From Verrucomicrobiaceae bacterium (GTDB lineage Bacteria > Verrucomicrobiota > Verrucomicrobiia > Verrucomicrobiales > Verrucomicrobiaceae), in the NCBI GenBank assembly GCA_021151605.1, contig JAGKWZ010000104.1:1-17283 (forward strand): DNA of 17,283 nt, in the 5' to 3' direction. This document shows positions 8,687 through 14,618 of this stretch, piece by piece. The notes below the pieces were generated by a model. That model was not told where the DNA came from, did no database searches, and was given only the letters and a program-made list of their open reading frames with translations. Each line of letters opens with the position of its first letter. Position 1 is the stretch's first letter. The position numbers were made by a program, and so were the translations under genes.

Positions 8687-11398
8687 TCACACCACCACGT
8701 TCACCAGCTTGCCGGGCACAACGATGACCTTCTTGGCGGGTTTCCCCTCCATGAACTCCTGCACGCGAGCGCTGCCGAGCGCGAGGGCTTCGATCTCTTC
8801 CTTGGTGGCGGCGATGGGGACGCGGACTTTGTCGCGCAGCTTGCCGTTCACTTGGAAGACGACTTCGACCTCGTCCTCGATCATGGCGGCGGGATCGTAG
8901 GCGGGCCAGGTGGCGTCGCTGAGCAGACCGGGATGGGCCAAAGCGGGGAACTTGCTGGCGATGCGGGCGTTCAGTTCGTCCGCGAGATGCGGTGCGAAGG
9001 GGCTGAGCACCTTCAGGAAGGTGACGATGGCCGCAGCGGGTTTCGCCTCGGCACCGGTGAAGGCATTCGTGCAGACCATCATCTGGGAGATGGCAGTGTT
9101 GAAGCTGAGCTTCTCGATGTCTTCGCCGCACTTCTTGATGGTCTCGTGCAGCACTTTGGTGAGCTGCTTGTTCGCAGGCACGTCCTGGAGGGCCTTGGAA
9201 ACACTCCACTCCCCTTCTTCGCTCTGCTCCATGACGAGACGCCAGACGCGGGCGAGGAAGCGATAGACGCCCTCGACGCCTTTCATGCTCCAGGGCTTCA
9301 CCTGCTCCAGCGGGCCCATGAACATCTCATACAGGCGCAGCGCATCGGCTCCATACTCGGCCACGACGTCGTCGGGATTCACCACGTTGCCGCGTGACTT
9401 GGACATCTTTTGGCCGTCTTCGCCCATGATCAGGCCTTGGTTCACCAGACGCTGGAAGGGCTCTGGCGTGCTGACGTAGCCGAGGTCAAAGAGCACCTTG
9501 TGCCAGAAGCGGGCATAAAGCAGGTGCAGCACGGCGTGCTCGGTGCCGCCGACATAGAGATCGACACCGCCGGGGCGGGGCGCGGTTTCGAGTTTCAGGT
9601 TGCTGGTTTCAAGATTCGCTTCGGAGCCTCCTGAAACTTGAGACTTGGAACCTGAAACGGAACCGGTCATCCAATACCGCTCCGCATCCTCACCCACGAA
9701 CCTTTCTGAGTTCTGCGCATCGCAGTAACGCAGGTAATACCAGCACGAGCCGGCCCACTGCGGCATCGTGTTGAGTTCACGGGTCGCAGTTTCGGAATAG
9801 CGGACCCAGTCGGTGGCTTTGGAAAGCGGTGGCTCGGGGGTGCCCGTGGGCTTGAAGTCGGCCAAGTCAGGCGGCAGCAGCGGCAGCTCGCTTTCAGGAA
9901 TGCAGCGATGATTGCCATCCTCCCACACGATGGGGAAAGGCTCGCCCCAATAGCGCTGGCGGCTGAAGAGCCAGTCGCGCAGCTTGAAGTTCGTGGTGCC
10001 TTTGCCGAGGCCTTTTTCTTCGAGCCAGATGGTGATCTTCTTCTTCGCTTCTGGTGTTGGGAGGTCGTTCAAGACACATGGGTTAGCGTGAATATCCTTC
10101 AATCCCCATCCCAAAGTTGGCGAAGAAATTGCAATTCCTTCTTCGCAGAAAGCTTCCTCTAGCTCGGGGATAGCGCCGCCACCTGGATTCGTTACTGCTG
10201 ATATAACAACCTGCTTGATTGGCAGATCGAACTTCTTCGCGAACTCAAAGTCCCTCTCATCGTGCGCGGGCACGGCCATGATGGCTCCGGTGCCGTAGCC
10301 CATCATGACGTAGTCGGCGATCCAGATGGGGATCTGCTCGTTGTTCACGGGATTGATGGCAAAAGCGCCGGTGAAGACGCCGGTCTTTTCCTTCGCCAGT
10401 TCGGTGCGCTCCAGATCGGACTTGGAGGCGACGCTCTTTTGGTAGGCTTCGACGGCGGCGAGTTGCTCGGGCGTGGTGATCTGCGGCACCAGCGGATGCT
10501 CGGGAGCCAGGACCATGTAGGTGGCTCCGAAGAGGGTGTCGGGGCGTGTGGTGAAGACGGTGACATCGGTGTCACCGACTTTAAAAGTCACATGCGCGCC
10601 TTCGCTGCGCCCGATCCAGTTGCGTTGCAGCAGGCGGATGCTTTCGGGCCAGTCGAGGCCGTCGAGTTCGTCGATCAACCTTTGCGCAAAGGCGGTGATG
10701 CGCAGCATCCACTGGCGCATGGGGCGGCGCTCGACGGGGAACCCGCCGACTTCGCTTTTGCCATCCACGACTTCTTCATTCGCCAGCACGGTGCCGAGTT
10801 CCGGGCACCAGTTCACCGGCGCGGAGGAGACGTAGGCGAGGCGGCGGGAGTCGATCTCTTCGCGGCTCAGGCCCTGGGCTTCGAGTTCGGCGATGGGGCG
10901 GGCTTTGCCTTCGTCGTTCACATAGGCGTTGTAGAGCTTCAGGAAGATCCACTGCGTCCATTTGAAGTAGCCGGGGTCGGTCGTGTTCACCTCGCGATCC
11001 CAGTCATAGGCGAAGCCGAGGCGCTTCAACTGACCGCGGAAGCCTTCGATGTTCTTCTCCGTGGTCGCACGCGGATGCTGGCCGGTTTTGATGGCATATT
11101 GCTCCGCTGGCAGGCCAAAGGCATCCCAGCCCATGGGATGCAGCACGTTGAAGCCAGACATCTTTTTGAAGCGACCGATGATGTCCGTGGCGGTGTAGCC
11201 CTCGGGATGACCGACATGCAGGCCCGCGCCGCTGGGATAGGGGAACATGTCCAGCACGAAGTACTTCGGCTTCGAGGCATCGAAGTCGGCATCACCGGGG
11301 TTCGGCGTGCGGAAGGCCTTCTTCGCCTCCCACACATCCTGCCACTTCGGTTCAAATTCAGAGAATGGGAAGGCTTTACGCTGCTGCTCGCTGGACAT
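8687..11398 (-). CDS. leuS: leucyl-tRNA synthetase with a 34-residue internal insert
   Basis: The protein charges tRNA-Leu with leucine. From the ATG at 11398 it has 903 residues; the frame is open upstream, but homologues start near SSEQQRKAFPFSEFEPKWQ, so the upstream 26 codons are left out. Class I signatures are present: HVGH at 61-64 (HIGH box) and KMSKS at 664-668. The CP1 editing domain shows TTRPDTLFGATYM at 283-295 and GTGAIMAVPAHDERD at 369-383. The zinc-less bacterial-type layout and the C-terminal VNGKLRDKV motif with a VxVVPGKLVNVVV end are normal. Two oddities: residues 578-611 are an insert absent from typical bacterial LeuS, lying just before VDLYVGGTEHAVLHLLYAR, and codons about 395-450 use more A/T-ending codons than the rest. 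The frame is intact, so the enzyme is probably functional. Confidence 0.97.
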   Translation of the reverse strand: MSSEQQRKAFPFSEFEPKWQDVWEAKKAFRTPNPGDADFDASKPKYFVLDMFPYPSGAGLHVGHPEGYTATDIIGRFKKMSGFNVLHPMGWDAFGLPAEQYAIKTGQHPRATTEKNIEGFRGQLKRLGFAYDWDREVNTTDPGYFKWTQWIFLKLYNAYVNDEGKARPIAELEAQGLSREEIDSRRLAYVSSAPVNWCPELGTVLANEEVVDGKSEVGGFPVERRPMRQWMLRITAFAQRLIDELDGLDWPESIRLLQRNWIGRSEGAHVTFKVGDTDVTVFTTRPDTLFGATYMVLAPEHPLVPQITTPEQLAAVEAYQKSVASKSDLERTELAKEKTGVFTGAFAINPVNNEQIPIWIADYVMMGYGTGAIMAVPAHDERDFEFAKKFDLPIKQVVISAVTNPGGGAIPELEEAFCEEGIAISSPTLGWGLKDIHANPCVLNDLPTPEAKKKITIWLEEKGLGKGTTNFKLRDWLFSRQRYWGEPFPIVWEDGNHRCIPESELPLLPPDLADFKPTGTPEPPLSKATDWVRYSETATRELNTMPQWAGSCWYYLRYCDAQNSERFVGEDAERYWMTGSVSGSKSQVSGGSEANLETSNLKLETAPRPGGVDLYVGGTEHAVLHLLYARFWHKVLFDLGYVSTPEPFQRLVNQGLIMGEDGQKMSKSRGNVVNPDDVVAEYGADALRLYEMFMGPLEQVKPWSMKGVEGVYRFLARVWRLVMEQSEEGEWSVSKALQDVPANKQLTKVLHETIKKCGEDIEKLSFNTAISQMMVCTNAFTGAEAKPAAAIVTFLKVLSPFAPHLADELNARIASKFPALAHPGLLSDATWPAYDPAAMIEDEVEVVFQVNGKLRDKVRVPIAATKEEIEALALGSARVQEFMEGKPAKKVIVVPGKLVNVVV
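9592..9658. repeat. imperfect palindromic repeat inserted in frame within leuS
   Basis: Two 26-base arms (9592-9617 and 9633-9658) are inverted copies matching at 21 of 26 positions, separated by a 15-base loop. The arms consist of gtttcaggtt-like and tcaagtttc-like words. In the leuS frame they encode SKSQVSGG and NLETSNLKLET-type peptide, inside a 34-residue insert whose total span is 9566-9667 (102 bp, a multiple of three). Similar SKFQV/LETSNLKLE peptides, from dispersed palindromes, are a pattern I associate with some environmental bacterial genomes (recollection, not searched). Confidence 0.8.
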
Positions 11399-11430
11399 AG
11401 GGGCGCGGAAGAAGGCGAGATGGGGCCAAG

Positions 11431-11447
11431 TTCCAAGTCTAAAGTTC
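11431..11447. repeat. partial copy of the leuS palindrome arm in the leuS leader
   Basis: Seventeen bases here match the reverse complement of 9634-9650 inside leuS at 15 positions (ttccaagtct, then one change, then aagtt, then one change). The copy lies 33 bp upstream of the leuS ATG, between it and the tRNA-Lys genes. The length is modest, so chance similarity is not fully excluded. Confidence 0.45.
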
Positions 11448-11541
11448 GATCCGTGATTGATAAAGAGCGCGAACATTTAGCAGGCTACTGCTGCATGGAT
11501 AATCTCCGAGTATTGAAGTGCTTCAGAGACACGCGGCACTC

Positions 11542-11558
11542 CCTCTGTGATTCAGAGG
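11542..11558 (-). terminator. hairpin just downstream of tRNA-Lys(CTT)
   Basis: A perfect 6-bp stem (CCTCTG/CAGAGG) with a 5-base loop begins 4 bp after the 3' end of tRNA-Lys(CTT) on the - strand. It could be a terminator or a processing signal between the tRNAs and leuS. No T run follows, so termination is uncertain. Confidence 0.3.
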
Positions 11559-11561
11559 AAG

Positions 11562-11633
11562 TGCCCAGGGAGGGATTCGAACCCACGACCAATTGGTTAA
11601 GAGCCAACTGCTCTACCACTGAGCTACCTGGGC
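11562..11633 (-). tRNA. tRNA-Lys, anticodon CTT
   Basis: Folding the - strand gives a 7-bp acceptor stem (GCCCAGG with CCTGGGC), a D arm GCTC/GAGC with an AGTGGTA loop, an anticodon arm GTTGG-CTCTTAA-CCAAT with CTT at positions 34-36 (reads AAG, lysine), a 5-base variable loop, and a TTCGAAT T loop. The discriminator is A. The T stem (GTGGG with CCCTC) has one T-T mismatch where the neighbouring lysine tRNA has an A-T pair. CCA is not encoded. Length is 72 nt. Confidence 0.95.
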
Positions 11634-11653
11634 AAAAACTATCAACCATCGGA

Positions 11654-11728
11654 TGGTACGCGGGGAGGGGATCGAACCCTCGACCAATTGGTTAAAAGCC
11701 AACTGCTCTACCGCTGAGCTACCCGCGC
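11654..11728 (-). tRNA. tRNA-Lys, anticodon TTT
   Basis: The - strand folds into acceptor GCGCGGG with CCCGCGT (a G-T pair at 1-72), D arm GCTC/GAGC, anticodon arm GTTGG-CTTTTAA-CCAAT with TTT at 34-36 (reads AAA and AAG, lysine), and a perfect T stem GAGGG/CCCTC around TTCGATC. The discriminator A at 11657 is followed by an encoded CCA (11654-11656). The D arm, anticodon arm and variable loop are almost identical to those of the CTT tRNA 20 bp away, suggesting a duplication or gene conversion; the acceptor stems differ. Confidence 0.95.
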
Positions 11729-11837
11729 GGATGGGGGCATGTTAGCTACTCCTCTTCGTCCGTGCTGCAAGCATGAATATGCTCCAGAAGTGACTTTTTC
11801 CATCAGGCTAAAAGCTTGTGGTGCGCTAGACTTGGAC

Positions 11838-13398
11838 TTCAGCCCGAACTCTGCGATTGAGGCAGGTCGTTTTGTGCAGCGGAGTCAGTGCGATGGGTGT
11901 TTGTGAACACAACCCCTACTCCGCCTACCGTACAAAAGGATACCGTTGATTTTGCACCGCTTGCCGGTGGCCGCCAGTTGCTTTTGACCTCCACTTCCAA
12001 GGTGGTCACTCCCTTCGCCGGACTGGCCGGCTTCATCGCTTGGTTGGGCCAGATTGGCTTTCTCGACCAGGCTGCTAGCGCGTTGCCCTTCGGCTATGGG
12101 TCGCCCATGCGATCCCCGTCGCTCACACTTTCACGGCGTTCCTGTTCAGCGTCGTGGTGGGGACTTTACGGTTCGCTCACTGCGACTGGCTGCGCTTTGA
12201 CTCGGCTCTGCACGCGCTGCTGGGCTTCAAGCGTTTCCCTGGCGACGATGCGATCCTACGCTTCTTCGCTCGCTTCACCCAGGGCTATGTGGAGGCGTTC
12301 TTTCGTCCGCTCTTCCGTTGGCTGCTCGCTCTGCTCAAACAGCCTGCCGATGGCTTCACGCTGGATTTGGACAGCACGGTCTTTGCTCGTGAAGGCTCGC
12401 AGGAGGGTGCGGCCAAGGGCTACAACCCGAGGCGTCCAGGGCGCAAGAGTCATCATCCGTTGCTCGCCGTGCTGGCCGAGGCTCCCTTCGTTTTGCACGC
12501 CTGGCTGCGCAGTGGGAACACAGCCTCTGGACGCGGCGTATGCGCCTTCCTCAAGGAAGCCTTCGCGCAATTGCCCACGGGCTGGCGTTTGCGCTGCCTG
12601 CGCGCCGACATCGGGTTCTTTGATCAAGCCTTGCTCGCCATGCTCGAAGAGCACGCCGTGCCTTACCTCATCGTGGCGCGCATGACCACCGCGCTCAAAC
12701 GTCGCATCAACAGCGCTGCACTGGTGTGGCGGGACATCGGCAAAGGCTACGCGGTGAGCAGCTTCACGCTCAAGCTGCATGGCTGGAGCGACGCGCGCCG
12801 CTTCGTCGTCGTGCGCGAGCTGGAGCGCGAGGACAAGAGCGCCGTTGGCCGTAGGGTCATCGACGTGCCTGGCTACACCTTCCGCGTGTGGGTCACCAAC
12901 CGCACCGAGGACGCCGCCACGCTCTGGCGCGACTACAACGGACGCGCGACCATCGAACAGCGCATTGAGGAACTCAAAAACGATCCCGCAGGCGCGGGAC
13001 CGACGGCTTTTGCACGGCTAAGTTTTTCGCCACCGAAGCGGCGATGCTCTCCGCCATCTTCGCGTATAACCTGCTCGCCGTGTATCAGGCGCAGTTGACT
13101 CCGCAGAGCGGCTGGCGTCAGCCCACGACGCTACGCGCGGCGGTGTTTATTTGCGGAGCCGTGCTCGGGCGCATCGGAGGCAAAATCGTGCTCAGACTGT
13201 CGCAAACCGGGGGGAGGACTCGCGAAGCACAAAGCCTTGATCGACAAGGCCTGCAGGGCCCCAGAGCCAATCGCGCCGCTTTTGCCTCGAAAGCGTCCGC
13301 CAGTCGTGGATTGGGACTTCGTGGCACCCGGCGGATGCATGATTTGAACCTCGCTCAACCGCAGTCAATCAAATGGCAAAGGCGGCGTTCGGGTTTAA
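11838..13398 (+). mobile_element. decayed IS1380-like insertion sequence (ends tentative)
   Basis: A broken IS1380-type transposase gene is flanked by a weak inverted repeat: 11843-11859 (cccgaactctgcgattg) and the reverse complement of 13377-13393 agree at 13 of 17 positions, and a few more bases outward also agree, giving the limits listed. No convincing target-site duplication was seen at these limits. The boundaries are therefore an estimate; the presence of the element is clear from its transposase. Confidence 0.5.
11888..13347 (+). pseudogene. IS1380 family transposase, broken by three frameshifts
   Basis: Three frames together give one complete transposase of about 486 residues. The first frame runs from a GTG at 11888 (or 11903) to about 12108, ending ALPFGYGSP. 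The second continues from about 12109 (AIPVAHTFTAFLFSVVVG) to about 12990. The third runs from about 13002 (DGFCTAKFFATEAAMLSAIF) to a six-G run at 13209-13214, after which the first of these later frames resumes (GGLAKHKALIDKAC) and ends at 13345-13347. Catalytic features remain: LDLDSTVFAREGSQEG (first Asp), LRADIGFFDQ (second Asp; related proteins have Ser where Ile stands) and YNGRATIEQRIEELK, the Y-R-E-K signature with the catalytic Glu. The three breaks make it inactive unless they are sequencing errors; two fall in G/C-rich runs. Confidence 0.85.
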
Positions 13399-13504
13399 TG
13401 CGGAATCGACCGTCCTGATGTCATGAGCCGGGAAAGTTTCGCATAGGTATTGGTAGCGGGATGGGCCAACAAAATCAGCGATCTGTCATCATCGAACTAG
13501 TGGC

Positions 13505-14525
13505 TTATGTCAGTAAAGTTGCAGGATAAAGCCGCTTAAGCTTGACGCGTGCGCCCTCGGTCGTGCACTGCCAGTCGGTTCCGCACTGCCAGTCGGTTCC
13601 GCACTGCCAGTCGGTTCCGTATTGGGCAGCATTGCGTTTCTGACTCCATGCCTCGAGTTATCTCTCCAGCGTCGCTTGGTCGCCGATACGCCAGTCTCAT
13701 TCTCCGCCATGTTCAGCTAACTTCCGTGTTTGGGCGTGTAATGCCATTCGGAGCTTTCTTTCAGGCGCATCGCCTCCTCAGGTGTGAGCGGGCGTGTGCG
13801 TGTTGAGATTGTCCTGTACCAGCACGATCTTCTCGGCCTGCGGATAAGTCTCGTCACACAACCACTGGATGGTCTGTGTCCGGTGACGCGCACGCCGCGC
13901 CACTTCTCCAATGGTGCATGCACCATGAACGCGCTGCACATGCCGCGCCGCTCATACTCGTCGTCCACTCGTGCGGCGAGTCCTGGCAGCGCGGGCTGTG
14001 GCTAGCGCACATCGGCGATGAGCCGCTTGCACATCTCGTCCAAGCACACCAGTGGGCGCTTTTCACCACTCGGACGGCTATACACTTTGAGCACGTCCTC
14101 CATCGCGCACACGAAGGCGGCGCTGCCCTGCGGTGGCAGGCACCACTGCGCTACCTGCCAGGGTTTGAGGTCATTTTTTTAACGACCTGCCGATGGTCGG
14201 CGCACTTACACTCGCCACCACTCCGAGTCCCACGAAATGGTCTCCCAGCAGCATGAGCGTCCAGAGTGCCGCGCCTTGCGGCGGAGGGCTGCAGGTGGTG
14301 GCGGCCACCAGATGCGCAACGCGTGCGCTCGACCGTCGCGATGGACACATCAAGCACTTTGGCAATGTCCTTGTCGCGCAAGTCGCCGCCCTCCTTGCTG
14401 GTATCAGCCGCCAGCAGGATTTGCGCCCGCTGTCGTTTGCTCGCCGCCGCCTTGCCGACTCTGATGATGTTCTGCATTTGGTCTCGTTCCTGGGCGCTCA
14501 GGTGGATGCGATATTTATTGGTCAT
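13505..14525 (-). pseudogene. IS630 family transposase, heavily degraded
   Basis: The gene starts with MTNKYRIHLSAQERDQMQN and a helix-turn-helix region (DKDIAKVLDVSIATVERTR) typical of IS630. After about residue 69 the frame shifts and roughly 40-50 residues appear deleted. The next frame reads WTLMLLGDHFVGLGVV and SAPTIGRSLKK up to a seven-A run (- strand) at 14174-14180. A third frame gives QWCLPPQGSAAFVCAMEDVL and RPLVCLDEMCKRLIADVR (first catalytic Asp), then a TAG at 14002-14004. Later pieces are VDDEYERRGMCSAFMVHAP, KIVLVQDNLNTHTPA (second Asp), a TGA at 13778-13780, WHYTPKHGS, a TAG at 13717-13719 replacing Trp, then LNMAENE (catalytic Glu). The old reading ends KLKRLYPATLLT at 13505. 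It cannot be active. Confidence 0.85.
13565..13618. repeat. three tandem copies of an 18-bp unit
   Basis: The unit gcactgccagtcggttcc occurs three times without change (13565-13582, 13583-13600, 13601-13618). In the ancestral - strand frame of the IS630 transposase each unit is six codons reading GTDWQC, a segment normally present once near the C-terminus of such proteins. It looks like a local duplication inside the dead element. Confidence 0.95.
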
Positions 14526-14618
14526 GCTTACCTTTTACCCATCGGCTGTTATTAGCCACTGGATTAGCCCAACTGCCGCTATCGCTGAAGCTTTGAAAAG
14601 ACGATTCTGATAAGTGGA

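Larger units (their letters stand above)
13498..14561 (-). mobile_element. decayed IS630-like insertion sequence
   Basis: A wrecked IS630-type transposase gene lies between imperfect terminal inverted repeats at 13497-13513 and 14546-14562, which match at 13 of 17 positions around AGTGGCT. The left end is bordered by a TA, the target dinucleotide of IS630 elements; the matching place on the right reads TG on the + strand, one change away. A size of about 1.06 kb fits the family. Confidence 0.65.

Noticed and set aside
7649..9397. Open frames on the + strand opposite the unknown exported protein and leuS (7649-8149 and 8681-9397)
   Set aside because: Both are antisense shadows of convincing - strand genes and show no domain or start context of their own.
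10262..11695. Long open frame of 477 codons on the + strand opposite leuS and the tRNA genes
   Set aside because: It is a mirror of GC-rich leuS codons, runs through both tRNA genes, has Gly/Ala/Asp/His-rich low-information protein sequence, and leuS on the other strand is unmistakable.
13565..13618. CRISPR array
   Set aside because: The three 18-bp units are directly adjacent with no spacers, and they fall in the reading frame of a broken transposase; no cas genes are present.
14174..14180. Programmed frameshift at the seven-A run (- strand) in the IS630 gene
   Set aside because: Such runs can serve frameshifting in insertion sequences, but here several other stops, shifts and deletions follow, so decay is the simpler explanation.
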